A stretch of DNA of 64,000 bases from Actinomycetes bacterium (GTDB lineage Bacteria > Actinomycetota > Acidimicrobiia > Acidimicrobiales > Aldehydirespiratoraceae): the NCBI GenBank assembly GCA_024276495.1, contig JAJRXC010000002.1:43537-107536 (forward strand). The letters run 5' to 3'. This document shows, piece after piece, positions 27,301 to 35,432 of the stretch. The notes beneath the pieces were generated by a model. That model was not told the DNA's origin and did not search any database. It saw nothing but the letters and a program-made list of their open reading frames with translations. Every line of letters starts with the position of its first letter. Position 1 is the first letter of the stretch. A program made the position numbers and the translations under genes.

Positions 27301-28237
27301 AGAGGACGTTCTCCTCCTGGTTGTCGACGGTGGAGACCAGCAGCTCCAGGTTGTCGAGCCCGAAGGGATCGCCGCAGTTCGGGTCCTTGAGCTTCCAGTT
27401 GCAGAGGATCAGGTCGCTGTAGGACAGATGCGGGGCCAGCCGATCCAACCGGCGGGAGATCTGCTCCCACGGCTGCTGCACACCGTCGGGCATGGGAAGG
27501 CGGGGAGGTTCGGCCGAGATCCGATGGTACGAGTGGGCGAGCATGCTGATGATCACCGAGGCCCGGAGCAGGCATTCGTCGGGCAACGCCTCCTCGCCGG
27601 CATCGAGGACGGGAAGGTCCCGCAGGGCGGGCCGGACGGTGATCGAGCGCCACAGCTCCGGGAGCCGGGCGGCGATCTCGTCCCAGGCCGCGTAGGCCGG
27701 TGGCAACTCGAGGGGCGGCGGCGTGGCGGGGGTGAACCCGCGCTCCTCGGAGAGGAAGCCCAGGTTCTCGTGACCGAGACGGGCGTTCGTGGCGGCCACC
27801 GAGTCGAGGACCTGTCGGGACGGCACCGACGAGAAGCTCTGGGGGATGCGCAGCGCCCGCGTGGCCCGATCGTCGGGTACGGGCTCCGGCCGCACCGCAC
27901 CGCCGCCTTGTTCGAAGACGACGCTGATCGCGCCCACACCGATCCGGTCCCCCGGTTCGAGCCGGCGAGCGCCGACCAGGGGCTCGCCGTTCACGGTGGT
28001 GCCGTTGGTGCTGGCGAGATCCTCGAGGACGTAGCCGGCCCCGTCCCACGCGATGCGGGCGTGACGCCGTGACACGAGCGGATCCTCCACGAGCACGTCG
28101 GCGCTGGCCGTGTCGCGGCCGATGACGGTCAGATGCTTGACGACCGGAAAGCTTCCGGTGCCCCCCGGCCCGCCCTCGACCACCAACTTGGCCAACGCGC
28201 GGGTCTCCCCGACCATTGTTTTGAACCTGGCGACCAT
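24380..28237 (-). CDS. FHA-IDO-like-FAD/NADPH reductase-cytochrome b5 fusion protein
   Basis: A 1285-residue protein. FHA domain about 18-110 (GRDTASADV, SRRHARI, LASTNGTTVNG). Indoleamine-2,3-dioxygenase-like haem region about 140-525: SDLILCNWKLKDPN (274-287), GPSGVGAPAFHMLDTFFG (399-416) and His423 in THLGKEMLQMR align with the corresponding segments of animal IDO, His423 matching the haem ligand. FAD/NADPH reductase of cytochrome-P450-reductase type about 540-965 (FRMYSISS, FAGGTGIAPFRSF, LFVGSRTRHELLY, FYVCGR) without a flavodoxin domain. Cytochrome b5 about 973-1055 with His1011 (HPGG) and His1035 (LHHVNPE). Helical tail to 1285. The ATG at 28237 is 28 bases after the CBS gene. The Phe/Ser/Arg substrate contacts of IDO1 are not evident, so the substrate need not be tryptophan. 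Confidence 0.85.
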   Translation of the reverse strand: MVARFKTMVGETRALAKLVVEGGPGGTGSFPVVKHLTVIGRDTASADVLVEDPLVSRRHARIAWDGAGYVLEDLASTNGTTVNGEPLVGARRLEPGDRIGVGAISVVFEQGGGAVRPEPVPDDRATRALRIPQSFSSVPSRQVLDSVAATNARLGHENLGFLSEERGFTPATPPPLELPPAYAAWDEIAARLPELWRSITVRPALRDLPVLDAGEEALPDECLLRASVIISMLAHSYHRISAEPPRLPMPDGVQQPWEQISRRLDRLAPHLSYSDLILCNWKLKDPNCGDPFGLDNLELLVSTVDNQEENVLYLMQVEAHYEMGPLLGAIVRCQEAALRDDTEALKRDLISITEAIQQFGTKTFMALNPNPYSDTFVDPVVWAKTVAPFAVPIAEGTVGPSGVGAPAFHMLDTFFGRHAYDTHLGKEMLQMRSWYPQHWRDFFDALGEVSVADHVERIADPVLEGIYKEAAIAYAGDGGFLTQHKIKAYGYLDLAFKVGRSVTIGGFSGSFADRVWDLAVDELTRSHEERERALPRPGHPAAITEVELVNPDGDPDKTVTRVVFDVTGTGMRYAPGDRCAVLPENRPALVDRTLTALRATGSEEVILTGEWRDAVDLRVGHEGTTTLPLRTLLRFGHIRPVGRETAKILHAASHNGRLRRIIESRAEDQWELWDLLEMLTAAGFDPKRLWKVHPGQAEHICRVVPMESFRMYSISSTMDPQSLDGAEELTLTVGRLQYETDDTALSAAHHRFGTASSFLGSPAAVDGETRTDVSLRVVHPPRFGLPADPTTPIVMFAGGTGIAPFRSFVHERAAHDSGGENWLFVGSRTRHELLYRAELESAVAQGRLQVRAAFSRDPVEIRFEPEGDGGGFRFEPGEARHIGDEILRDDNAEMLWRMLRSRADGGEGAHFYVCGRTGFAGSVMTALEAVVDRFDEGPDDGREERVRSVLYRLVGEERYLQDIFTTYTGSHIDAATTIPASEVVVRNNPDDGYWMVIDGRVYDMNTFGHLHPGGFKIIQAYAGMDGTAAYRKVLHHVNPEVDSMLGMYELGVVRRLHFGQEWGTVVAPDGLRSMSLADAYRAWIRFLYRVVEMENALQQDYGLKDQTIIGDDDPTAFPPIKFQYLLETHDRFMVNYLAGTTGDALEDLWAVTSGFCTSDRDVRWMATELARIRDGEEADTIRRLSGEIQRRIDDIVERGADTDDPTAKLLREYCDLLHAEDRRYLAEVKAALRRGVMVFEELERDTIRSGGHRLMAAIEGVPRILADYHSRLLSGVVSLWLDHPT

Positions 28238-28265
28238 CTCGGACTCCGTCGTTTCGAATCGAGCG

Positions 28266-28727
28266 CTACAGGGTGCCGACGATGGCTCGGCACAGATCGG
28301 CCCGGGAGACGGTGCCGACCAACGTGCCGTCCTTGACCACGGGCAGCAGACGGATCTGCCGGTCGAGGAGCACGGTCGCGGCGCGAGCGACATGGTCGTC
28401 GGGGTCGACGATCAACGGTTCGTCGATCACCAGCGATGTGATCGGGAGATCGGAGAGCGCCCGGCCCTTGTCGACGAAGATCCGGAAGGCGTCGCCCAGC
28501 GACCCACCCTCGTCGAGGATCTGATCGATGTCGGGCAACGCGGTGCGCAAGATGTCGCCCTCCGACAGGACCCCGCAGAACCCGTCGTCGTCGTCGACGA
28601 CCATCAGGTCGCTCACGTTCGACATGGCGACGAGCTCCGCCGCGTGCTGGAGGTTGGAGTTGTGGCGGATGCGGGCCGTGCGGACCGTCATCACGTCTTT
28701 CACCTGGGTCTGTCCGCGACCGTTCAT
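28266..28727 (-). CDS. CBS-domain pair protein
   Basis: A 153-residue protein made of two CBS repeats: VKDVMTVRTARIRHNSNL with DLMVVDDDDGFCGVLSEGDIL, then ITSLVIDEPLIVDPDD with RLLPVVKDGTLVGTVSRADL. Such pairs bind adenine nucleotides and act as energy or redox sensors. The ATG at 28727 has GAGG upstream; a GTG at 28751 is an alternative. It is the first gene of the minus-strand operon continuing into the dioxygenase fusion, so it may sense nucleotides for that system (inference). Confidence 0.88.
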   Translation of the reverse strand: MNGRGQTQVKDVMTVRTARIRHNSNLQHAAELVAMSNVSDLMVVDDDDGFCGVLSEGDILRTALPDIDQILDEGGSLGDAFRIFVDKGRALSDLPITSLVIDEPLIVDPDDHVARAATVLLDRQIRLLPVVKDGTLVGTVSRADLCRAIVGTL

Positions 28728-28846
28728 GGGTTCCTCGTACTCGATGTCCACGTGCTCCCCATGCTCTGCGACCCCTGGCGGCGGTCCCGTCCGTGGTCCG
28801 ATCTTCCCACAGTCTCCGGCGGGGCTGCACGCCCGCGACAGACCGG

Positions 28847-30268
28847 TCAGGCCGGAACCGCGGCCGTGAGGGCGGCCATCTCGTCGTCGAGCGCGGTCGC
28901 GACCGACTCCACGTCGGGGGTGATCTCGTCGGTGCCGGTCACGCTCAGGTACAGGCGATCTCCGAGGCTGAGCGCCACCACGATCGGCCCCAAGCCGGGG
29001 AACGACATCATCTGGATGTGGAAGGCGTCGATCCGGGCGCCGGCGACGTACCAGGGCTCGGTCGGGCCCGGAACGTTGGAGAGCAACAGATGGAACGGCA
29101 GCTGCACCCGGTCGGCGATGAGCGACACGTAGGCCCGGGAGAGCAGGCTCGCGGCCGCGGGGGTCATGAGGTCGAACGCGGACTCGAGCACGTTCTCGGT
29201 GGCCCGTTCTCCACTCGCCGACTTCAACTTCCGGGTGGCGGCGACGGTGGCGTCGAGGCGTTCGACGGGGTCGTCGATGTCGACGCGGACCAACGCGGCG
29301 ACGACCGTGATGATGTTGGTCGACGGGTCGTCTTCGTCGCCGGTTCGGAGGTTGACCGGCACCGCGGCCCGCAGGGGCGCGGTGGGCGGCTCGTGCTCGG
29401 TCGCGATGTAGCGACGGAGGGCCCCGCCGACCACGCTCAAGAAGACGTCGTTGACGGTGCCGTCGTGCGCCTTGCCGACTCGTTTCACCTCGGCGAGGTC
29501 GAAGCTCGTCATCGCGAGGTTGCGATGGGTGCGTTCGTCGGTCGTGATGTTGAACGGGGCGGCTTCGGGGCTCGGGGCCTGCGGGGCCGGGTCGCTCACG
29601 ACATCGAGTGACGAGTCCGGTCTCGGCTGGGGAAGCAGGCCGGGCAGGATGGTGCGGGCGATGCCGGCGACGGCCCGCATCGTGCGAACCGGTCGGATGA
29701 TCGTCGCCGCCACCGCCTGCAGCGCGAGCTCTCCTTGGGTCGGCATGCTCTCGAGCTCCACCGGCGGGGCCGGGGGACGTGGCGCCGGGTCCGGCTCGCG
29801 GTCGACCAGATCGCCCAGCATGGCGAGACCGCCGACGCCGTCGATGCAGGCGTGGTGGGCCTTCAGGACGAGAACGAGCCGGCCGTCGGCCAACCCCTCG
29901 ATGAACCACGCGGCCCACAACGGCCGGTCCCGGTCGAGCGGGATGTTGCCGATGCGGTTGAGCAACGCGAGGAGTTTGTCCATCGAGCCGGGGCTCGGAA
30001 CCGCGACATGGTGGAGGTGATGGTCGAGGTCGAATCCCTCGTCGTGGATCCAGAACGGCCGGTCGAGGCCGAGCGGGACCGTCACCAGCCGGCGTCGGAA
30101 CGGGCCCATGTAGTCGACCCGTTCCGCGAACAGCTCCCGGATTCGTTCGAAGGTGACCTCCTGCGGCGCGGTCGACGGATCGAGGAACACGATCCCCATG
30201 CCGTGCATCGGAAAGTCGGGAGTGTCGATCGCCATGAACATGGTGTCCACCGTCGACAGCTGCCTCAT
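28847..30268 (-). CDS. WS/DGAT-family acyltransferase
   Basis: A 473-residue wax-ester synthase/diacylglycerol acyltransferase. The catalytic HHxxxDG motif is HHACIDG at 138-144. Other landmarks are PLWAAWFIEGL, NDVFLSVVGGALRRY, a PVNLRT segment and LLLSNVPGP, all standard for the family. It would transfer acyl-CoA to a diacylglycerol or long-chain alcohol for storage lipid. The ATG at 30268 is the only start before the family N terminus (MRQLSTVDTMF). It lies 28 bases after the acyl-CoA synthetase stop, so the two are probably one transcript. Confidence 0.92.
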   Translation of the reverse strand: MRQLSTVDTMFMAIDTPDFPMHGMGIVFLDPSTAPQEVTFERIRELFAERVDYMGPFRRRLVTVPLGLDRPFWIHDEGFDLDHHLHHVAVPSPGSMDKLLALLNRIGNIPLDRDRPLWAAWFIEGLADGRLVLVLKAHHACIDGVGGLAMLGDLVDREPDPAPRPPAPPVELESMPTQGELALQAVAATIIRPVRTMRAVAGIARTILPGLLPQPRPDSSLDVVSDPAPQAPSPEAAPFNITTDERTHRNLAMTSFDLAEVKRVGKAHDGTVNDVFLSVVGGALRRYIATEHEPPTAPLRAAVPVNLRTGDEDDPSTNIITVVAALVRVDIDDPVERLDATVAATRKLKSASGERATENVLESAFDLMTPAAASLLSRAYVSLIADRVQLPFHLLLSNVPGPTEPWYVAGARIDAFHIQMMSFPGLGPIVVALSLGDRLYLSVTGTDEITPDVESVATALDDEMAALTAAVPA

Positions 30269-30296
30269 GACCGACGCCGGACCTTCGGGGCCGTTC

Positions 30297-31922
30297 TCAT
30301 GTGATCGCCTCTGCGGCAAGCTGGTTGGCCCAGCGATAGTCCTGCTTGCCGGCGGCGGTCCGGCGGACCTCGTCGACGACGACGAGTCGGCGGGGCTTCT
30401 TGTACCCGGCGAGGCGTTCGCCGACATGGGCCGCGACCTCGTCGAGCTCGGGCGGATCGGCGCTCGTGCACGACACGATGGCGCAGATCGCGGAACCCCA
30501 GCGCTCGTCGGGCACCCCGACGACCACACAGTCGGCGATCGCGTCGTGTTCGCGGATCACGGTCTCGACCTCGTCGGGGTAGACCTTCTCGCCGCCCGTG
30601 TTGATCACGGTGTTGCCCCGGCCGAAGAAGTGCATGCGCCCGTCGGCGTCGATGGTGGCGAGATCACCGGGCACCGCGTAGCGCACACCGTCGATCTCCC
30701 AGAACAAGGCGGCGGTCTTCTCCGGGTCCTTGTAGTAGCCGGCCGGTTGGGGGCCGCGGAACCCGATGTAGCCCTTGCGCTCGTCGCCCCACTCGAACAC
30801 CTCGCGGGTGTCGGGGTCGATGATCACGGTGTCGGGTGTGGCGGTGAAGAAGCTGGTCTCGTCGGGATCGGTGCCGGCGAAGGTGATGTTGAGCGCCCAC
30901 GGCCCACCTTCGGAGCTGCCGAGACCGTCGAGGATCGACAGTTGGGGGAGGGCCGCCATCAGCCGGCGCTTCACTCCTGCCGTGAACGTCAGTCCCCCGG
31001 ACGTCATCATCTCGAGCGACGTGAGGTCGTGGGGATCTCCCTTCGCCGCGGCCCGTTCGATCTCGTCGGCGATCGGCGCCGCGAACACGTCGCCGACGAC
31101 GATCGTGTTGCCGGCCCGTTCGGCTGCGGCGACCCGACAGAACTCGGCCGCGTCGAAGCCGCGGTCCTCGAGCAGCACGACCCGACCGGCGATCAGCATG
31201 TAAGAGAACGCGGCGTAGAGGCCCGAGCCGTGCATCAGGGGAACCGAACAGACGTAGACGGACGGTTCCCCCTTCTCGTATTGGGCGAGCGCGACCTCGA
31301 TGACCCCGTCGAGGTCGGAGGGCTGCTCGGCGCCGACGGTCATGTAGGCGAGGAATCCCGCCGTGTTGGCGATGTGGGTGTGCGACCAGACGACGCCCTT
31401 GGGCCGGCCGGTGGTGCCGCCGGTGTACTGGATGAACTCGTCGGATCCGTGTCGTTCGATCCGGGGGGCCGGTTCGTGATCGATCGCCACCTCGTAGTCG
31501 GTCGCCCAGCGACCGTCGCCCAAGCCGTCGTCGACCCGGATCCACCAGTCGACCCCGGGAAGCTCGTCGACGACGCCGGCCAACTCGTCGGCGACGGCCC
31601 CGTGGAAGACGACGACCGCCGTGTCGCTGTCGTCGAGCACCTCCTGGAGCTCGGCGCCGCGGAACCGATAGTTGAACGCGACGGGCACCGCCCGGAGCTT
31701 GAACGCGGCGAACAGCACCTCGAAGAACTCCGGCGAGTTGTAGAGCACCATGCCGACCTTGTCGCCGGGTCCGACGCCGTGGTCGGCCAGCGCCCCGGCG
31801 AGCCGCGAGGCCCGGTCCTCGAGCTCGCCCAGGGTCACCCGACGTTCGCCCTGCACGATGACCCCATGATCGGGGAGTCGGTCGGCGAGCGCCTCCCAGA
31901 CGGTGGCAAAGTTGAAGTCCAC
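30297..31922 (-). CDS. Acyl-CoA synthetase (FadD-type)
   Basis: A 541-residue AMP-forming ligase. The P-loop is YTGGTTGRPKGVVW, a form common in steroid-type FadD enzymes, then LGSSEGG, GYYKDPEKT, GRGNTVINTGGEKVYPDEVE and the catalytic Lys in RTAAGKQDYRW. It supplies acyl-CoA, and its pairing with the WS/DGAT gene suggests a link to storage-lipid synthesis as well as catabolism. ATG at 31922. Operator site 3 (31963-31979) is 41 bases upstream, shared with the divergent aldehyde dehydrogenase. Confidence 0.92.
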   Translation of the reverse strand: MDFNFATVWEALADRLPDHGVIVQGERRVTLGELEDRASRLAGALADHGVGPGDKVGMVLYNSPEFFEVLFAAFKLRAVPVAFNYRFRGAELQEVLDDSDTAVVVFHGAVADELAGVVDELPGVDWWIRVDDGLGDGRWATDYEVAIDHEPAPRIERHGSDEFIQYTGGTTGRPKGVVWSHTHIANTAGFLAYMTVGAEQPSDLDGVIEVALAQYEKGEPSVYVCSVPLMHGSGLYAAFSYMLIAGRVVLLEDRGFDAAEFCRVAAAERAGNTIVVGDVFAAPIADEIERAAAKGDPHDLTSLEMMTSGGLTFTAGVKRRLMAALPQLSILDGLGSSEGGPWALNITFAGTDPDETSFFTATPDTVIIDPDTREVFEWGDERKGYIGFRGPQPAGYYKDPEKTAALFWEIDGVRYAVPGDLATIDADGRMHFFGRGNTVINTGGEKVYPDEVETVIREHDAIADCVVVGVPDERWGSAICAIVSCTSADPPELDEVAAHVGERLAGYKKPRRLVVVDEVRRTAAGKQDYRWANQLAAEAIT

Positions 31923-31962
31923 GAGTTCTCCCTGCGGGGAGCACCCCGCGAGCGTCGTATGC

Positions 31963-31979
31963 TTCTAAAACATTAAGAG
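31963..31979. promoter_or_regulatory. Operator-like near-palindrome, site 3
   Basis: TTCTAAA-ACA-TTAAGAG, identical to site 1 at 14 of 17 positions. It lies between the divergent FadD gene (start 31922) and aldehyde dehydrogenase gene. A -10-like TATGCT at 31958-31963 abuts it for the plus strand. An ATG at 31982 is too close to the operator to be the likely start of the aldehyde dehydrogenase. Confidence 0.65.
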
Positions 31980-32035
31980 GAATGAGTCCACCGGTCAAGG
32001 CGGTGCCTGACCACGATCCGCCGAACAGGGCCATC

Positions 32036-33571
32036 ATGACGATCGAACCAGCCGAGACCCGAACCGCATCCGTTCTCCGCTCGACGAACCCCCGAACGGG
32101 AGAGCTCGTCGGCGAATGCGCCGACATGACCGCCGACGAGGTGGAATCCGTGATCGCCGAGGCCCGCCGGGCCGCCGGCGGCTGGGCGCAGCGGCCGGTG
32201 CGGGACCGGGCCCGCCACCTCCGGGCGATCCGGCGGGAGTGGATCCGCCGCGCCCCCGAGCTCGCCCGGCTCGACGCGGCCGAGACCGGAAAGTCGCTCA
32301 TCGACGCGGCCTACGAGGTCCTCGCCGTGTCGATCAACCTCGACTGGTGTTCCTGGAACGCCCGGCGCGGGCTCCGCACCCGACGAGCCGCCACGTTCCC
32401 CACCGTGCTGAAGCGGGCCCGCATCGAGTACGACCCCTACGGCGTGATCGGTGTCATCGCCCCGTGGAACTATCCGGCCGGCATTCCGATGCAGGTCATT
32501 CCATGGGCGTTGGCCGCGGGCAACACCGTGGTGTTGAAACCCTCCGAGCTCTCCCCGCTCACCGGCATCCTCCTCGCCGACATCATCAACGGCGCCGGCG
32601 CCGACGTGATCCACGTGGCCACCGGCGGCGCGACCGCCGGGGGCGCACTCGCCTCCTCCGGGGGCATCGACAAGATCGAGTTCACCGGTTCCGGCCCGAC
32701 CGCGAAACACGTGCTGCGGGGCGCGGCCGAGAACATCACCCCGGTCGTCATGGAGCTCGGCGGGAAGGACGCGTTGATCGTGACCGACGGCGCCGACATC
32801 GACGCCGCGGCCCGGACCGCCGTCGGCGCCGCGTTCTTCAACGCGGGCCAGACCTGCATGGCAACGGAACGGGTCATCGCCACACCCGGCGTTCACGACG
32901 AGCTCGTCGCCGCCATCCGGGCCGAGACCGCGAAGGTCGTCGTCGGCCCCGAGCCGTCGTCACACGTCGGCCCCCTGACCATGCCGGGCAGCCTCGACCG
33001 CGTGATCGCCCGCATCGACGACGCGGTGGCCGACGGCGCCACGATCGTCGCCGGAGGGACGCGCCGCACCGCCGGGTACGGCCAGTATCTCGAACCGACG
33101 GTGCTCATCGACGTGCCCGCCCACGCCGAAGTCCTGACGGAGGAGAACTTCGCGCCGGTCATGTGCATCCAACGAGCCCGCGACGTCGACCACGCCGTCG
33201 AGTTGTCGAACCGGGTCGACCTCGGCCTCTCCGGCAGCGTCTTCGCCGCGAACCGCGACGAAGCCCGCTCGATCGCCCGACGACTCGACACCGGCGGGGT
33301 CGTGGTGGGCGACGCGATGGTCGGCGCCGGCCTCGCCGGCGTCGCCTTCGGCGGCGTGAAGAGATCCGGCTACGGGCGGCTCCAGGGATTCGACGGGTTC
33401 CGTGAGTTCAGCCGCAGTCGGGCCGTGATCGAGCCGCGGATCAACGTCTCGCTGATGGCGACGCTCGCCGGACCCCGACCTGATCCGGGTCGGATCCTGG
33501 CGATCGCCCGGGCCCTGCGCGGCGGTGGCGGTCTTCGAACCCGCCTACAGGCGTTGCGCGGGGGCGGCTGA
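32036..33571 (+). CDS. Aldehyde dehydrogenase (succinate-semialdehyde type)
   Basis: A 511-residue aldehyde dehydrogenase. VIAPWNYPAGIPMQ marks the cofactor site, followed by EFTGSGPTAKHVL, the general base in VMELGGKDALIV and the catalytic Cys in FFNAGQTCMATE. The C-terminal tail after ISRSRAV-type sequence is extended and basic. I prefer the ATG at 32036, preceded by AGGG, to the ATG at 31982 that lies two bases after operator site 3. Divergent from fadD, it probably oxidises an aldehyde from terpenoid or alkanol breakdown; its 3' end overlaps the convergent hydrolase by 27 bases. Confidence 0.87.
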   Translation: MTIEPAETRTASVLRSTNPRTGELVGECADMTADEVESVIAEARRAAGGWAQRPVRDRARHLRAIRREWIRRAPELARLDAAETGKSLIDAAYEVLAVSINLDWCSWNARRGLRTRRAATFPTVLKRARIEYDPYGVIGVIAPWNYPAGIPMQVIPWALAAGNTVVLKPSELSPLTGILLADIINGAGADVIHVATGGATAGGALASSGGIDKIEFTGSGPTAKHVLRGAAENITPVVMELGGKDALIVTDGADIDAAARTAVGAAFFNAGQTCMATERVIATPGVHDELVAAIRAETAKVVVGPEPSSHVGPLTMPGSLDRVIARIDDAVADGATIVAGGTRRTAGYGQYLEPTVLIDVPAHAEVLTEENFAPVMCIQRARDVDHAVELSNRVDLGLSGSVFAANRDEARSIARRLDTGGVVVGDAMVGAGLAGVAFGGVKRSGYGRLQGFDGFREFSRSRAVIEPRINVSLMATLAGPRPDPGRILAIARALRGGGGLRTRLQALRGGG

Positions 33572-34663
33572 GATCGGCGTCGTCAACGCCGCCGTCACGA
33601 ACCGACGCACGTGAGGCGACCGGGCGAACCCGACATGCCCGCCGGGATACCAACAATGCGCCGGTCGTCCCCAGTGATCCCAGAGCGGTACGGCGTGGTA
33701 GCGGCGAGGCGCCATGCGGTCGACGAGCCCGGCGTAGACGAAGAGGTCGTCGACCGGAACGATCGGTTCGAGCAGCAGCGGATCGACCGGTCCGTGAATG
33801 CGCCGCCCGACCGAGAGCGACTCGTGGTGGAGGGCATCACCGACCGGATCGAGACGTTCCTCGAACAGCAGGTGCAGGCTCGACGCGGGAACGCCGGCGA
33901 TCACCCGATCGACACCGGGGACCAGCGACGCGGCGAGCGCGGCGACATAGCCGCCGAGCGAGATGCCGTGCACGGTGATCGTCGCGGCGCCTCGCTCCCG
34001 GAGATGGTCGACCGTGCGCCGGAGCTCCCACACGGCCTGGGCCAACCCGTGGATGCTGTCCATCTGGTCGTTGGTCGGGAACTGGAGGTTGTGCAGGCCG
34101 GTCGACTTCCGGGGGCCGCTGAGGGGAAGAACGGGGAGGGCGACGTTGAGACCGAGCTCGCGGGTCAGCCGGCGAACGTCGAACGCCCGCGAGTCGACCG
34201 TGTCGAAACCCATGCCGGTGCCGTGAACGCAGATGACCCAGTCGTCGGTCGGGTCGGGCGCGGCCACCAGACGGAGATGGAACCGCCGATTGCGTTCGTA
34301 GGCCATCCACCGGGTCCGTCCCGGTTCCCGCGCGTTCGGTTCGTAGCCGCTGTCGAGCTCGATCCGCTCCATCTCCACTCCCGAGCCCCGGGAGTACTCG
34401 AACGACACGTCGGCGTCGCCGAGATCGATCGGCGGCGGATCCCGATGGTAGGAGCGCGGCTCCGCCGTCCATCCCCGATCCTCGAACAGCTGCACGGCGG
34501 CGCGGACCTCCCGCCGAACCCGCAGGACCTCGAGGTCCCGAAACGAGTGCAGCCGCACACCCACCGCCACCACCGCCGCATCGGCCACCGCGTGAGCCGT
34601 CATCCGCGCCGTGCCGACCACCCGGCGAGCCGGGCAGGTCAGCAAACGGAGCAGGTCATCCAT
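33545..34663 (-). CDS. Alpha/beta hydrolase
   Basis: A 372-residue protein. The first 110 residues form a helical extension of unknown role. The hydrolase core follows, with VICVHGTG (oxyanion region), the nucleophile Ser in HGISLGGYVAAL and a C-terminal His in YPGGHVGF. It could be a carboxylesterase or lipase. ATG at 34663 overlaps the preceding SDR stop by eight bases, and it is the last gene of the minus-strand group starting at 37509. Confidence 0.8.
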   Translation of the reverse strand: MDDLLRLLTCPARRVVGTARMTAHAVADAAVVAVGVRLHSFRDLEVLRVRREVRAAVQLFEDRGWTAEPRSYHRDPPPIDLGDADVSFEYSRGSGVEMERIELDSGYEPNAREPGRTRWMAYERNRRFHLRLVAAPDPTDDWVICVHGTGMGFDTVDSRAFDVRRLTRELGLNVALPVLPLSGPRKSTGLHNLQFPTNDQMDSIHGLAQAVWELRRTVDHLRERGAATITVHGISLGGYVAALAASLVPGVDRVIAGVPASSLHLLFEERLDPVGDALHHESLSVGRRIHGPVDPLLLEPIVPVDDLFVYAGLVDRMAPRRYHAVPLWDHWGRPAHCWYPGGHVGFARSPHVRRFVTAALTTPISAAPAQRL

Positions 34664-35432
34664 CGTCGAAGAACCGCAACGCCCGTCGGGTGAGACCCGG
34701 CGCGAATCGGCGGGCCCGCTGGATCGTGGCCGTTCCCCGACCGGGGAAACAAAAGATCTTGCGTCCCTTCAGAGCCGGTTCGATGGCATCGACGACCACC
34801 TCGGGCGCGATCGGCTTGAAGTACTCGAGGCCCTTGCGGGGCAGGGCGCCCGCCGACACGAAGTCGTCCAACATCGGCGTCTTCACCGCCGGGGGACACA
34901 AGGCGACGACCCGCACCCCCTGTGGCTCGAGCTCGATGGCGATCGATTCGCTGAACGACACGAGCGCGGCCTTCGACGCGCAATAGCCCGCCATCGCCGA
35001 GGTCGGCACCCAACCGGCGGTCGACGCGAAGATGACGATCTCACCGGATCCTCGTTCGGCCATGGCCGGCGCCACGGCCCGGACCCAGTTGACCACCCCG
35101 AGATAGTTGACCTCCATCGTGGCCCGGAATCGCTGCCGTTCCTCGTCGAGCAGGGGTCCCCCCGACGCGATGCCCGCAGCGAGGACGAGGCGATCGACCG
35201 GACCCGAGTCACCGGCGATGCGCTCGGCCAGCGCCTGCACGGCTCGGTCGTCGGTGACATCCACCGGTTCGGTTCGGAGCCGATCGTGGTCTGGCAGGCC
35301 GGCCAACGCGTCCGCGTTGCGGTCGACGGCGATCACCTCGACCTCTTTCGCGAGGAGGCGGTCGACGACGAGGCGGCCCATGCCGCTGGCCCCGCCGGTC
35401 ACCAGGGCGGTCCGCAGTGGACGGGCCGTCAC
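34656..35432 (-). CDS. SDR oxidoreductase
   Basis: A 258-residue classical SDR. The cofactor motif is TGGASGMG near residue 12, Asp in AVDRN suggests NAD preference, the catalytic Ser is in FASTAGW and the catalytic pair is YCASK. The C terminus is basic and amphipathic (RARRFAPGLTRRALRFF), possibly membrane-associating. GTG at 35432 overlaps the stop of the linalool-dehydratase-like gene (GTGA). Probably an alcohol or retinol-type dehydrogenase acting on a product of the neighbouring enzymes (inference). Confidence 0.87.
   Translation of the reverse strand: MTARPLRTALVTGGASGMGRLVVDRLLAKEVEVIAVDRNADALAGLPDHDRLRTEPVDVTDDRAVQALAERIAGDSGPVDRLVLAAGIASGGPLLDEERQRFRATMEVNYLGVVNWVRAVAPAMAERGSGEIVIFASTAGWVPTSAMAGYCASKAALVSFSESIAIELEPQGVRVVALCPPAVKTPMLDDFVSAGALPRKGLEYFKPIAPEVVVDAIEPALKGRKIFCFPGRGTATIQRARRFAPGLTRRALRFFDDG

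Noticed and set aside
26786..28072. 428-codon plus-strand open frame opposite the dioxygenase fusion
   Set aside because: Composition is that of reversed coding sequence, rich in Arg, Gly, Asp and Val without recognisable motifs; the minus-strand protein carries FHA and IDO signatures across the same bases.
31982..32035. ATG at 31982 as the aldehyde dehydrogenase start
   Set aside because: It is two bases after operator site 3, leaving no room for a ribosome binding site independent of the operator, and the extra residues have no family similarity.
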